From positions 4,144,501 to 4,208,500 of the forward strand of contig NZ_CP104067.1 in assembly GCF_026651875.1 (NCBI RefSeq): a DNA stretch of 64,000 bases, in the 5' to 3' direction. Under the pieces are notes generated by a model, which worked only from the letters and a program-made list of their open reading frames with translations, made no database searches and was not told the origin of the DNA. Shown piece after piece: positions 18,142 to 27,850 of the stretch; position 1 is the first letter of the stretch, and each line of letters opens with the position of its first letter. The translations under genes and the position numbers were made by a program. The stretch is from Alicyclobacillus fastidiosus. GTDB lineage: Bacteria; Bacillota; Bacilli; Alicyclobacillales; Alicyclobacillaceae.

Positions 18142-18389
18142 TTCGTATTATGAGGTCAGCCAGTTCATCATTTCTGGTTGACCTCTCTTTGTGTAGAGGT
18201 TTTCATTGCGGTAGCCGGGTAGAACGTCCGGGGGCGTGGGTCGATGAACCCGTGAGCTAATCCGTTCACCCCCTACTTGTAGAAGCATGTTTGAGGCTGG
18301 TTGAGACATCGATCTCGTATCACAAGCGAAGCTATGAACTGCAAGATGGATAGGGGTTACCGGTATTACACATCAAAGGAGATGTTCAC
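18142..18389 (+). ncRNA. IS110 left end with probable bridge (guide) RNA
   Basis: Non-coding leader of the IS110 transposase. It begins TTCGTATTATGAGG and folds a 12-bp stem (18152-18163 GAGGTCAGCCAG with 18174-18185 CTGGTTGACCTC), followed by a block AGAGGTTTTCATTGCGGTAG and paired loops around GAACGTCC and GGGTCGATGAACCC. A second copy of the first 115 bases occurs at 51309-51423 with the stems kept and loop bases changed. IS110 elements encode their target/donor-recognising RNA in this position; that identity is inferred from position and fold. Confidence 0.6.
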
Positions 18390-19601
18390 TTGAATCCAGT
18401 CATTGGTCTGGATGTGGCTAAAGGAGAAAGCATCGCTCAAGCATTCTTAGATAAAGGGACGCCTCACGGTAAACAGTTCACTGTCGTTCACACTCATGAC
18501 GGTCTTGAAGACTTCCATCAGGTTTTACGGGAAGTCGAAGCAAAGTCAGGTCTGCAACCAACAATTATCCTTGAAGCGACTGGGCACTATCATGCACCGA
18601 TCATTCGATTCCTAGATGACCAGAATTATGTGTATATCATGGTAAATCCATTGATCGCGTACTCAGCCAAGAAATCCAGTCTGCGTAAGGTAAAGACCGA
18701 CGCGGTAGACGCTTACAGCTTATGCGAGCTCTTCTACAAAGAGGATTTTGAGCCCTTCAAGAAGAGGGGATTGCAACTGTTAAACCTACGTAGCCTAACC
18801 CGGCAGCACGCTGCGATAACCCGACTATCCGTTCAGACCAAACTGCAATTCCAGGCTGTTTTAGACCAAGTGTTTCCCGAATACAAAGGAGTGTTTGGGG
18901 ACTTATATTCCAAAGTCTCATTACGGACGTTGCTGGAGTTCCCGACCGCTGACTCAGTGCTGAATGTAACGGAAGCAAAGCTGACCAAAAGAGTTTCAGA
19001 GTTATGTAAGAGTAGGTCGGAACGTTGGTCGAGAGAAAAGGCACGCGAAATCATTGCTGCCGCTACGCGTAACCCGTTCCGAAATGTTTTATTAGAGGGG
19101 TATCTGCTTAGTCTGAAGATGTACATCCAAATGATTCTTCAGTACCAAGAGCATCTATCCCACCTTGAAAAAACGATAGATGCCCTTGCCGAAGAGATTG
19201 AAGAATATAAGATTATCCAATCTATCCCCGGTGTCGGTGAAAAAATCGCGGCAACGATTATTTCAGAAATCGGAGAGATAGACCGGTTTAATCACCCAAA
19301 GAAACTCGTCGCTTTTGCAGGCATAGATCCAAGCGTGCACTCGTCTGGTAAGTTCACTGCAACCATCAATCGGATTACAAAGCGAGGTTCGAGCCGGTTA
19401 CGACACACCTTGTATTGTGCAGTCGAATGCGGTTTACGGAAAACTCGCAACAAAAGGCTTAAAACGTTCTACGACAAGAAACGTGCAGAAGGTAAGCCTT
19501 ATAAGCAAGCAGTGATCGCCTGCGTCAACAAACTGATTCACTGGATCTATGTGTTGCTAAAACGAAAGGAGCTTTTTGTAGAGCGGAAACACGACTTGTG
19601 A
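18390..19601 (+). CDS. IS110-family transposase (complete)
   Basis: 403 aa, starting at TTG 18390 after AAAGGAG. DEDD RuvC-like domain: GLDVAKGES at the start, ILEATGHYHAPI near residue 65 and KTDAVDAYSLCELF near 105. A coiled helical spacer follows, then the C-terminal Tnp_20 domain with IPGVGEKIAATIISEIG and FAGIDPSVHSSGKFTA, which contains the expected catalytic serine. Length and motifs are normal and no stop interrupts it, so the element may be active. It lies next to the 3' end of group II intron C. 19602-19896 holds no gene I can support. Confidence 0.93.
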   Translation: MNPVIGLDVAKGESIAQAFLDKGTPHGKQFTVVHTHDGLEDFHQVLREVEAKSGLQPTIILEATGHYHAPIIRFLDDQNYVYIMVNPLIAYSAKKSSLRKVKTDAVDAYSLCELFYKEDFEPFKKRGLQLLNLRSLTRQHAAITRLSVQTKLQFQAVLDQVFPEYKGVFGDLYSKVSLRTLLEFPTADSVLNVTEAKLTKRVSELCKSRSERWSREKAREIIAAATRNPFRNVLLEGYLLSLKMYIQMILQYQEHLSHLEKTIDALAEEIEEYKIIQSIPGVGEKIAATIISEIGEIDRFNHPKKLVAFAGIDPSVHSSGKFTATINRITKRGSSRLRHTLYCAVECGLRKTRNKRLKTFYDKKRAEGKPYKQAVIACVNKLIHWIYVLLKRKELFVERKHDL

Positions 19602-19896
19602 ACTCTTGCCCCTTAACGTAAGAAACAACACTCACCCGGCCACAATAACTTTCCGTATTGACTGCTTTCTCTTAATGTTACTCAACAGGGATTCGGCAAA
19701 AACCTATGCACAGGTCAATCAAAAACCACGTATCACATGATCCGTGGTTTAAGCTGGTGAAGGCAAATGATGACCACTATGGTCACTACCTCCGTCAGAT
19801 TTATCTATAGATTTGCTCGTAGCCTTTTGCTCAACTGCTAGTAAGCGTTAATTCCCTACATCAAACAAGAAAGGCATAGAGACACGAGCATTATTG

Positions 19897-20442
19897 CTAT
19901 GAGTGAGACATAACTGGTATGCGTACGATTCTCGGATCCGTGAAAATATCAAATTCATCTCTGCTTGTCGTTGAAAACTCTGATACAACAGCCCCCTCTT
20001 CCGCTGCTTGGAACCAATGCAACGTATTTGGCGGAATGGTCATCTGCTGACCAGGTGTGAGCTCCATCTCACGAAACACCGTATAAAATTTCTTGCTACC
20101 TTCGGGAATACACGCCTTGATATTATCAGTCGGTTCTCCCTCTAGGTATAAGCGAACTTTACCCCATCTACATCTAAATGTCTCGGTTTTACCTGGGTTT
20201 GGTCCGACTTGTGGATGTCGATGTTCAGGACACGTTTGATGTGGTAGCAAGGCGAGCTCCTTCGCACAATACAAATCAGAATTAATGTACGTAACGAGCC
20301 CCAGACCTTCTAATTCGTAATTACCTAGCCCAAAATCTACAATTTCAACTTGTTCTTGCTCTTGTTCTGTCAAAAAGATGTGCGCCGATTGAAACAATCC
20401 AAGCACTTTACCCTTAGCTTCTATCCAATGGTTCTTTATCAT
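19897..20442 (-). CDS. D-lyxose (ketol) isomerase, cupin fold
   Basis: 181 aa cytoplasmic sugar isomerase interconverting D-lyxose/D-xylulose and, in this family, D-mannose/D-fructose. The metal site is visible as PEHRHPQVG (two His) followed by KTETFRCRWG (Glu) and NTLHWFQA (His), in a single cupin barrel. The length matches B. subtilis YdaE-type enzymes. It is the last gene of a minus-strand sugar operon, directly after the periplasmic-type binding protein gene (33-bp gap), which supports a role in metabolising the imported sugar. Start at ATG after GAGAGGGAG. Confidence 0.88.
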   Translation of the reverse strand: MIKNHWIEAKGKVLGLFQSAHIFLTEQEQEQVEIVDFGLGNYELEGLGLVTYINSDLYCAKELALLPHQTCPEHRHPQVGPNPGKTETFRCRWGKVRLYLEGEPTDNIKACIPEGSKKFYTVFREMELTPGQQMTIPPNTLHWFQAAEEGAVVSEFSTTSRDEFDIFTDPRIVRIPVMSHS

Positions 20443-20474
20443 ATAGCTCCCTCTCTAATGGATAGTATCGACTC

Positions 20475-21524
20475 TTAATTATTGGATCCTGTTGCATAAA
20501 TCCAGTTCTGAGTACTGGAATTATTGACGTTTTGTTTCGTTATTACTAAGTTCTCCAACTGGGTAGATTTTGGGAAAGTATTCTTGCCTGTTAAAGAGTC
20601 ATAAGCGTACTCTACGGCTAGTTGGCCTTCTTGGTATGGATTTTGGGCAACTGTACCGTAAATCAGACCGTCTTTAATATCCTGAATTTCTTCCGGTTCA
20701 GCATCATAGGCAATCACATTAACTTGCCCTGCTTTTCCACTGGATTTCACAGCTTGACCTGAACCGACTGCCGCGTATAGATTTGTGCCAAATACCCCCA
20801 CCAAATTCGGATGAGCCAAAAGAATCGAAGAAACGTCACTATCTGCTGTCGTCTCAGAGTTGTTGCAATACTCGTCAGCCACGACCTTCATGCCGGGGTA
20901 TTTCTTGATCTCTGCCATGAACCCTGCACGTCTTGCATCAGCAGTGGTAACGCCTTTATCAAAGTTAATAACTGCAACTTCGCCTTTCCCATTCGACGCT
21001 TTCGCAAGTGCGTCTGCGGCTGCCTCCCCACCTTGATAGTTATTACTCGTCACGGCAGCCGTAAGAAAACTTGTGTCTGAAACGCTTGTATCTACCGTTA
21101 CTACTTTAATTCCTTGTTGAGCAGCTGTTTTGAGAGGCGGCGTTAACGCATTTGCATCCGCCGGAGCCACAAGTAACGCATTCACACCTTGTGAAATAAG
21201 ACTATTTACAACAGGAAGTTGATCAGATGCTGTCATAGCCGTTGCGCCTTGGAAGAGTAACTTTACGCCAAGTTTTTTGGCTTCTGCTTGAGCACCATTG
21301 TTCATCGTAATGTAAAACGGATCGGTGGTTAAACCCGGGACTAAGGCCATTGTGTAGGATTTTCCGTCACCAGTACTCTTTGCACTTGCAGTACTTGAAC
21401 TACTCTGCCCTGAGTTACTTGATCCAGCGTTGTTTGACGTGGAATTGCCTACACCACAACCAGCAAGAACAACAGTGGCTAAAACGGATGTTGCCAAAAC
21501 AGAAATCGCTTTCTTTGAACTCAT
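20475..21524 (-). CDS. Sugar ABC transporter substrate-binding lipoprotein (RbsB-like)
   Basis: 349 aa. Lipoprotein signal with the lipobox LAGC at about residues 20-24, then a serine-rich linker (about 25-55) and a type I periplasmic-binding fold (Peripla_BP_4): YTMALVPGLTTDPFYITM near 57, NSLISQGVNALLVAPADAN, EVAVINFDKGVTTADARRAGF and NVIAYDAEPEEIQDIKDG. This captures a sugar outside the membrane for the permease/ATPase encoded just upstream. Ligand is not determinable, but pentoses or ketohexoses are likely given the neighbours. AGGAGG-like site before the ATG; 65-bp gap to the permease. Confidence 0.92.
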   Translation of the reverse strand: MSSKKAISVLATSVLATVVLAGCGVGNSTSNNAGSSNSGQSSSSTASAKSTGDGKSYTMALVPGLTTDPFYITMNNGAQAEAKKLGVKLLFQGATAMTASDQLPVVNSLISQGVNALLVAPADANALTPPLKTAAQQGIKVVTVDTSVSDTSFLTAAVTSNNYQGGEAAADALAKASNGKGEVAVINFDKGVTTADARRAGFMAEIKKYPGMKVVADEYCNNSETTADSDVSSILLAHPNLVGVFGTNLYAAVGSGQAVKSSGKAGQVNVIAYDAEPEEIQDIKDGLIYGTVAQNPYQEGQLAVEYAYDSLTGKNTFPKSTQLENLVITKQNVNNSSTQNWIYATGSNN

Positions 21525-21589
21525 TTTAAATTCCTCCTATTGCTTCATTTTTATTTAATTTAGGGGGGACCCCAGATTAAATCCCATTT

Positions 21590-22588
21590 TTACTTGGTCT
21601 TATGTCTTAATTGTTCAACAAAAACTGCCGCGATAATGATGGCCCCAACAGCAACCGTTTGCCAATAGGCTTGAACGTTCAAGATTACCAGTCCACTTGC
21701 TAATACAGCGATGATAATAGAACCTACAACGGATCCAAGAACAGTACCCCTACCACCAAATAAACTAGCTCCACCAATGACAACTGCTGCAATCGCGTTT
21801 AGTTCGTCATTCTGCCCAGATATCGGAGAGGCAGATGCAAATCTTGCAGCGACGATTAATCCTGAGATTCCCGCCATGAGGCCTGAAAGTGCATAGATTT
21901 TCACTATGTGACGCGGTACGTTGATACCAGTCCGGCGTGCAGCTTCTTCGTTGCTCCCGATTGCGTAGGTATGAACCCCGAACTTGGTTTTCGCCAAGGC
22001 GATTCCAGAGATAATACAAAGGACTATGGTTATAAGGACCGGATACGAGAGCACTTTACCGATGTTGCCATTTCCGAAACTAGTAAGTTCGGTTGGAAGT
22101 GAGGTAATATCCGCACCATTGGATAAGAGGAAAGTTACCCCACTAGCTATACCCATGGTCCCTAGCGTTGCAATGAATGGTGTTATTTTCATCTTGGCAA
22201 CCACAAAACCATTAACCGTTCCAAAAATCAGCCCAGTTACTAGCGAAACTAACGAACCAACAATAAGCGAGAGTGCTGAATTCCCTAATAGTTGCATACA
22301 CATTCCACCGGTTATACCGGATAATCCTAAAACAGCGCCAACAGAAAGATCGATGCCCGATGTAATGATGACAAACGTCTCACCAATTGCTAGAAGTAGA
22401 ATCTCTGTAGCGGACGTGGTCGTACTTAAAAAGTTGTACGCCGATAAAAACCTGGGCGCGAGTATACCAAAAATAGCGATGATCACAACCAATACACAAA
22501 GTGTCCAGTAATCACCGATTTTCGCCATGAGGTTGGTTCGGTTTTCGCCCCTCGATTGGATCGATTTCGTCTGAATTTGGCCAATCAT
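21590..22588 (-). CDS. Sugar ABC transporter permease (RbsC-like)
   Basis: 332 aa integral membrane protein with 8-10 hydrophobic segments. Family marks: LLLAIGETFVIITSGIDLSV near residue 65-85, the EAA-like loop region YAIGSNEEAARRTGIN near 215 and FGGRGTVLGSVVGSIII near 280, as in BPD_transp_2/ribose-type permeases. It forms the transmembrane channel with the ATPase gene, whose stop its start overlaps (ATGA at 22585-22588). Complete. Confidence 0.93.
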   Translation of the reverse strand: MIGQIQTKSIQSRGENRTNLMAKIGDYWTLCVLVVIIAIFGILAPRFLSAYNFLSTTTSATEILLLAIGETFVIITSGIDLSVGAVLGLSGITGGMCMQLLGNSALSLIVGSLVSLVTGLIFGTVNGFVVAKMKITPFIATLGTMGIASGVTFLLSNGADITSLPTELTSFGNGNIGKVLSYPVLITIVLCIISGIALAKTKFGVHTYAIGSNEEAARRTGINVPRHIVKIYALSGLMAGISGLIVAARFASASPISGQNDELNAIAAVVIGGASLFGGRGTVLGSVVGSIIIAVLASGLVILNVQAYWQTVAVGAIIIAAVFVEQLRHKTK

Positions 22589-23370
22589 ACCGTTGCACCT
22601 TCCTGTTCTATAATTTGTGTTTTTGCTCCAGTGATATACTGCACGATCTCTTCTAAAGTCGTATCTTTAGTCGTTAAGATTCCGCTTACTTGGCCTCTGC
22701 GCAACACGACGACTCTATCCGTGACTTCTAATACGTGCGGCATTGTATGGCTAATTAGAATTACAGCTACGCCTTCAGATTTTAATTTTTGGATGAGTTC
22801 AAGAACCTTTGCGGATTCCTGAACGCCAAGCGCTGCAGTCGGCTCGTCGAGAAGAATTAGCTTCGCTCCCCGTGACGTCGCACGAGCAATTGCAATGGAC
22901 TGCCGCTGTCCTCCTGATAGCTCCCCTACCTTTTGTTTGAGATCCTTTATTTGTACATTCATTCGGACTAGTGATTCTTCCGCCTTACGGACCATTTGCT
23001 TTTTGTTCAAAAAACCAAATTTCCCACGCCAACCTGTTTGACATTCTTCTCTACCCAAAAACAGGTTAGAAGCAACATCCAAATCTAGTGCAAGGGCCAA
23101 ATCTTGATAAACCGTTTCAATTCCGAGCTTCTGTGACTCTAATGGACCTTTAATGGATACAGGTTTACCTTCAAATATAATCTGACCTTCATCAGGTTCT
23201 TCGACCCCTGAAAGCATTCGAATTGTTGTCGACTTTCCGGCACCGTTGTCTCCAACTAAGCCAATCACTTCGCCCGGATAAATATTAAAATCAACATCCC
23301 GGAGTGCTTCAATTGCCCCATATTTCTTCTTAATATGTGACACCTGCAATAGCGGAGCTCTTTTTGACAT
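22585..23370 (-). CDS. Sugar ABC transporter ATP-binding protein (single domain)
   Basis: 261 aa. Walker A GDNGAGKSTTIRML near residue 40, signature LSGGQRQSIAIARA near 150, Walker B LILLDEPTAALG near 171 and switch His in ISHTM. It is a single-nucleotide-binding-domain protein, about half the length of the RbsA/XylG double ATPases, so it must dimerise, as in FrcA-type transporters. Start at ATG after GGGAGGGTGCGGA. Upstream lies the aldolase gene. Confidence 0.93.
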   Translation of the reverse strand: MSKRAPLLQVSHIKKKYGAIEALRDVDFNIYPGEVIGLVGDNGAGKSTTIRMLSGVEEPDEGQIIFEGKPVSIKGPLESQKLGIETVYQDLALALDLDVASNLFLGREECQTGWRGKFGFLNKKQMVRKAEESLVRMNVQIKDLKQKVGELSGGQRQSIAIARATSRGAKLILLDEPTAALGVQESAKVLELIQKLKSEGVAVILISHTMPHVLEVTDRVVVLRRGQVSGILTTKDTTLEEIVQYITGAKTQIIEQEGATV

Positions 23371-23444
23371 TCCGCACCCTCCCTAAAAATCATTCAGTGT
23401 TAAATTTAAAGTAACGCTACTCGTAAATAGTTTCTTGAACCTCA

Positions 23445-24299
23445 TTACAATCTTTGAACAGAACCACACACGTGCATGTAGTGTTCAACACGTTGCTGGA
23501 ATGCTGTTCTTGCCACGACCAGTGCATCAGGAAAGCGGACCTTTGGTTTTTCAGCAGCCTGTATAAATGCTTGCTTGGCAGCCTCTGCAATCTCGGTGAA
23601 TACGTTTACTTTTGTAATTCCACTCTCAATCGCACGTTGAATATCTTCATCCGACAAACCAGAGGTACCATGCATTACAAGTGGTACATCGGTTGTATCC
23701 CGAATCTTTCTTAAGCGTTCCAAATCTAGTTTCGGTACAGACTTGTATGCGCCGTGCTTTGTGCCAAACGCAACTGCTAAAGCATCAATCCCGGTCTCCT
23801 CAGCGAATTCCTTTGCAACAATCGGATCCGTGAATGTGTTCTCTATCGCTTCTTGTGTCTCAAACGCTTCCCCTTTGCCCACGTGGCCAATTTCGGCTTC
23901 AACTGAAACATCGTGTGCATGGGCATAGGTGACGACTGATTGTACAATCTCTATATTTTTTTGATAAAGCTCCTCGGATGCGTCTATCATCACCGAATGA
24001 AATCCTAGTTGGACCGCCTGCTCGATAAATGGGAATGTCCGTCCGTGATCGACGTGCAGACACGCCGTCACTTGGTAGCGTTTTCTTGCATCTTCAAATA
24101 ATGCAGCAATGGTAGTAATATTCGTGTAATTGTACGTGTATCCAGCATGCGAATGTGCCAAAGCAACAATTACTGGCGATTTACAAGCTGCAGCCGCTGA
24201 AAATACTGCATCCATCGTTTCTGCACTTTGTACATTAATGGCCGGTATCGCATATTTGTTTTGCTTCGCATCAGTCAGCAATTCGCGAAGAAGTGTCAC
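23445..24299 (-). CDS. Class II (zinc) ketose-bisphosphate aldolase
   Basis: 284 aa. I start at GTG 24297-24299, which follows AGGAGGGG; an open frame extends 10 codons further. Zinc ligands and active-site blocks of the FbaA/GatY/KbaY family are visible: CLHVDHGRTFPFIEQAVQLG (HVDH near 80), SVEAEIGHVGKGE near 130, AVAFGTKHGAYK, VMHGTSGLSDEDI and KVNVFTEIAEA. It cleaves a ketose bisphosphate (fructose- or tagatose-1,6-bisphosphate) to DHAP and an aldehyde. Context next to a 1-phosphofructokinase-type kinase favours fructose 1,6-bisphosphate or tagatose 1,6-bisphosphate. Confidence 0.9.
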   Translation of the reverse strand: MTLLRELLTDAKQNKYAIPAINVQSAETMDAVFSAAAACKSPVIVALAHSHAGYTYNYTNITTIAALFEDARKRYQVTACLHVDHGRTFPFIEQAVQLGFHSVMIDASEELYQKNIEIVQSVVTYAHAHDVSVEAEIGHVGKGEAFETQEAIENTFTDPIVAKEFAEETGIDALAVAFGTKHGAYKSVPKLDLERLRKIRDTTDVPLVMHGTSGLSDEDIQRAIESGITKVNVFTEIAEAAKQAFIQAAEKPKVRFPDALVVARTAFQQRVEHYMHVCGSVQRL

Positions 24300-24337
24300 A
24301 ATTACCCCTCCTGTCACATTGATAAACACGTAATCGG

Positions 24338-25633
24338 CTAGACTTCACAAACTTGTTTCGCCATCAAGGCAGCGCCTAGTGATGCGGACTCAACTTCATG
24401 AATGACGTGTAATTCTCTTTTATAGGCCTCGGACCTCAGGTTTCTCCAGAATAGGTGTGATGTCGGTTTACCGGTTACATACAGTTTTCCTTCGTTATCT
24501 GACAAGGAGAAGAGTTCATTTACAACGTCTCTTGACACTGCGGCGATTCCCTCTTGAACTGCTCGCATAACAGTACCCCTTTCAAAGAAGCGATTCGACC
24601 CGGTTAGAGTCCAGGTACAAAGATCATCCGACATAATAAATTGATTGCCTTCGCATCCTATTGGCGTGATAGACATCTCCTGATAGATTTCCTCGTCATC
24701 TGAGTTTTTATAAAGCAATTCCTTCCATTGTTGAAACAAGTGCCCCGATGGGATGGAAATCATGATGTAATAGAGAAGCCCATCCACAAAACAACCTTGT
24801 TCTGCTGGAAATCGGCTTTTCAAGTTAGGAATTGGGTGATTCATTAAAACAAAACACGCCTCGGATGTACCTGCTGAAACGAGCACATCTCCCGCATTTC
24901 GAACACCCCCGGCAAATGCGGCACAAAAGTGATCATGCCCACCTGCGCAAATCACCACATTACTAGGAAGGCCTAGTTCCTTCGCAACCGTTTCGGTCAC
25001 AATGCCCAGTTTAGATCCGGAAGGGACTAATTCTGGGAACATCTCTCGAGGCAACCCTGAAGCTGCTACAATTTCCGCATTCCAATCTTTTTGGAGAACA
25101 TCAAATACTCCCGTTCTCGATGCATGCGACCAATCCATTTTGTATTCACTGGAAAATTGGCCTAACACAAAGCTTCCGATATCTGTAAAAATCGACGTCC
25201 TTTTCAAAATCTCTGGATGGTGTCGCTTGAACCACAAAAGCTTATATAGGACGTACCAGGGGCCTGGGGTAATTCCCCTAAATAACCCGATTCCAAAGGT
25301 TGAAAAAAATTGCTCTCGCTCAGGCCAGCTTCGTTCGTCAAACCAGGGGATTATCGGAGCTAACGAGTGACCCGTTTCATCTATCAGAACAATTTCTTCC
25401 CCTACGCAACTGACCGATAGGCCGACAACATCTGAGACATCTACCTTTTCCCCTAACTCCATAATTAGTTTTTTAACCAGCGATACAATATCTTCTGAGT
25501 AACGAACCCGGCCCCAATCGTTTTCGACAATTGGTGTGGGTGCACTAACTTTCTGCACAACAGTAGCTGTTAAAATGTTATATAAAATGACCTTTGTGTT
25601 CGTCGTTCCAATATCAATCCCGATAGTCTTCAT
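24338..25633 (-). CDS. FGGY-family carbohydrate kinase
   Basis: 431 aa. N-terminal FGGY domain with DIGTTNTKVILYN, sugar-binding region WFDERSWPEREQF, and C-terminal domain with AGGHDHFCAAFAGGV (putative catalytic Asp near 236), SAGTSEACF and VTGKPTSHLFWRN. Slightly short for the family (450-520 aa) but no interruption is seen. Substrate is a ketose or polyol; with D-lyxose isomerase, D-xylulose is one candidate, but the linked PfkB kinase and aldolase would also fit a ketohexose phosphorylated at C1. Start overlaps the kinase gene upstream (ATGA). Confidence 0.88.
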   Translation of the reverse strand: MKTIGIDIGTTNTKVILYNILTATVVQKVSAPTPIVENDWGRVRYSEDIVSLVKKLIMELGEKVDVSDVVGLSVSCVGEEIVLIDETGHSLAPIIPWFDERSWPEREQFFSTFGIGLFRGITPGPWYVLYKLLWFKRHHPEILKRTSIFTDIGSFVLGQFSSEYKMDWSHASRTGVFDVLQKDWNAEIVAASGLPREMFPELVPSGSKLGIVTETVAKELGLPSNVVICAGGHDHFCAAFAGGVRNAGDVLVSAGTSEACFVLMNHPIPNLKSRFPAEQGCFVDGLLYYIMISIPSGHLFQQWKELLYKNSDDEEIYQEMSITPIGCEGNQFIMSDDLCTWTLTGSNRFFERGTVMRAVQEGIAAVSRDVVNELFSLSDNEGKLYVTGKPTSHLFWRNLRSEAYKRELHVIHEVESASLGAALMAKQVCEV

Positions 25634-26559
25634 CCAGCGATCTCCACCATAGTCGATTCCGCCAATCCATTTAAATCTAAGTTATTCGGTATTTCAGGCA
25701 TCAAATTCATTGCATTCGCTACAGCACATGCACTCGCGTATCGAACCGATGTCTTAAAATCACCTGTCGCGCCATATTTCGCTATAAACCCACCAACAAA
25801 CGTGTCCCCAGAGGCAATCGGATTTACAGATTCTACTTTTGGTACTCGTACATAGAAAGCACTTTCACGGTTTGTAGCAAGACACCCTCTTTCACCAAGG
25901 GTCACAACTACGTTTGAAACCCCATTTTCGATAACCGATTCTAACTGTTCAAATAACTTTGATTCGCTCGTCACATTTGGATAAACTTCTTTAAACTCGT
26001 GGATATTCGGCTTAATCATCCACGGCTTAGCTTCAATCGCATCTTTGAGGAGGTTTCCGGTAGCATCAACAATTGTAAATACTTCTTTACCTTCAAGTGC
26101 CCGGATAATCTCTCCGTAAAAGTTAGAAGGCACCCCCTTCGGAACACTCCCCGACAGTACGACGAAGTCTCCGTCTTCAACGTCTGCGAGCAGTGTCTGA
26201 ACAAGCTGTTCCTGCTCTTTTAATGTTACATTCGGACCTTGCTCATTAATCACTGTGAAGCGCTTCTCGTTATTCTCGATATAAATATTACAAACCCTTG
26301 TTTCGTCACAGATTTCGGTATGTTTGTCTTCAATTCCAGCAGCGAGACAAGTTGCGCGTATTGACCGACCAATTTCCCCACCAAGAAATCCATAGGCAGC
26401 GACTGAAACCCCTAGATGACGCAATGTCCGTGCCACATCCAGCCCTTTTCCACCTGCGAATGATTTCGTTAAGTGAACGCGATTCACTTCGCCAAGTACT
26501 AGAGAATCAATTGTATGGGTCCTATCCATTGCTGGATTGGCTCCTAAAACTCGAATCAC
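25630..26559 (-). CDS. 1-phosphofructokinase-type PfkB sugar kinase
   Basis: 309 aa ribokinase-fold enzyme. N-terminal GANPAMDRTHTI, FAGGKGLDVARTLRHLGV (PfkB signature 1, with Leu-Asp where most have Ile-Asn), SGSVPKGVPSNFY and the C-terminal catalytic block NPIASGDTFVGGFIA (catalytic Asp in SGDT). This is the LacC/FruK subgroup that turns fructose-1-P or tagatose-6-P into the 1,6-bisphosphate, the substrate of the class II aldolase two genes downstream. First gene of the operon; its original promoter region is displaced by IS110. Confidence 0.9.
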   Translation of the reverse strand: MIRVLGANPAMDRTHTIDSLVLGEVNRVHLTKSFAGGKGLDVARTLRHLGVSVAAYGFLGGEIGRSIRATCLAAGIEDKHTEICDETRVCNIYIENNEKRFTVINEQGPNVTLKEQEQLVQTLLADVEDGDFVVLSGSVPKGVPSNFYGEIIRALEGKEVFTIVDATGNLLKDAIEAKPWMIKPNIHEFKEVYPNVTSESKLFEQLESVIENGVSNVVVTLGERGCLATNRESAFYVRVPKVESVNPIASGDTFVGGFIAKYGATGDFKTSVRYASACAVANAMNLMPEIPNNLDLNGLAESTMVEIAG

Positions 26560-26632
26560 TATTTTGGCCCCCTACCGTGAAAATGGCATAAAAAAGCTCC
26601 CGTGTTCTCCCTCTTAGACATATCTGGATATT

Positions 26633-27850
26633 TCAGGAAGTTGGTTGAACTATGACTGTCAAACCGAGTTTCTCCAGAGAATACAAGTGACGACGGATAA
26701 CTCGTTCTCGGTTCCGCTCTTCGTGGTACGTTGGCCCAAGGTCCTCGTATTCTGTCTGATTGACCAGCATGTGATAGATGATAATTAACATGTAGTGACC
26801 GACTGCCACGGCTGCTCTCTTGGATCCCCGACGCGCAGCGATTCGGTGATACTTAGCGGACAGATAGGTATTCTTTGTTCTGGCGGCGCCACGTGCGGCT
26901 TCGATTAACGCTTCTCGTAACCAAGGATCTCCCTTGCGGGTCTTGCCACTTCGTCGTTTACCCGCACTTTCATTGTTGCCTGGACACATTCCTGCCCAGG
27001 ACGCCAGGTGTTGCGCACTTGGAAACCTGCTCATGTCGGTACCGATCTCCGCCAGTATCAGTTCCGCCGTCCGCTCGCCAATTCCAGGTATCGTCTGGAT
27101 TCGCCGGAGATCTTCGTCAAAAGGGCGCATCCGCTGCTCAATTTCAGCACTCACTTCCTCGATCAACTCATCAAGGTGATCGATGTGCCGAAGCTGAACA
27201 GCAAGCATCATCTGCTGGTGCGGACGAACAACACCGTGCAATGCACGTTTCAGTTCTGCGGTCTTGTTACGGAGGCGTCCCTTCACGATCTCCTTGAGCC
27301 GTGATTCATCCATTTTTCCACCAATGAGTTCAGTGAGGATGGCTCGACCCGATACGCCAACCACATCACTTGCCACCGATGCCAATTTGATATTTGCTCC
27401 TTCAAGGACTTTCTGGAGGCGGTTGACTTCATTGGCACGTTCCCGGACGAGAGACTTGCGGTACCGGACCAGTTCCCGAAGTTCACGCTGATTTCGGTCA
27501 GGGATATAGCTCCCCTTGAGCAGGCCATGGCGCAGCAGGTCCGCTATCCATTCAGCGTCCCGAACATCCGTCTTTCGACCCGGAACCTGCTTGATGTGCT
27601 GGGCATTGACGACCAACGCCTCGAGATCCCTGTCTTCGAGAAGGTTGAAGATCGGCTTCCAAAAGACGCCCGTACTTTCCATCGCCACATGCGTGCATTC
27701 ATGACCGAGAATCCACTTTATGAGGGACTCAAGGTCATCCGTCATCGTTCCGAACGTCCGAATCTCCTTTATCTCCGGCGTGATCACACAACCAACGACC
27801 TTCTTCTTGTGGACATCCAGTCCGCAGCATCGCTCGTGTACAACCTGCAT
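26633..27850 (-). CDS. IS110-family transposase (complete)
   Basis: 405 aa from ATG 27848-27850, chosen because AAGGAG precedes it. DEDD domain with [29 protein letters not shown] near residue 70, [14 protein letters not shown] near 105, and C-terminal [20 protein letters not shown] and [17 protein letters not shown] with the catalytic serine. No damage visible. Its insertion between the sugar operon and the LacI-type gene is notable. This is a different lineage from the IS110 at 18390. Confidence 0.93.
   Translation of the reverse strand: MQVVHERCCGLDVHKKKVVGCVITPEIKEIRTFGTMTDDLESLIKWILGHECTHVAMESTGVFWKPIFNLLEDRDLEALVVNAQHIKQVPGRKTDVRDAEWIADLLRHGLLKGSYIPDRNQRELRELVRYRKSLVRERANEVNRLQKVLEGANIKLASVASDVVGVSGRAILTELIGGKMDESRLKEIVKGRLRNKTAELKRALHGVVRPHQQMMLAVQLRHIDHLDELIEEVSAEIEQRMRPFDEDLRRIQTIPGIGERTAELILAEIGTDMSRFPSAQHLASWAGMCPGNNESAGKRRSGKTRKGDPWLREALIEAARGAARTKNTYLSAKYHRIAARRGSKRAAVAVGHYMLIIIYHMLVNQTEYEDLGPTYHEERNRERVIRRHLYSLEKLGLTVIVQPTS

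Noticed and set aside
21984..22511. Long plus-strand open frame over the sugar permease gene
   Set aside because: Shadow of the permease on the minus strand; no ribosome binding site and no recognisable protein.
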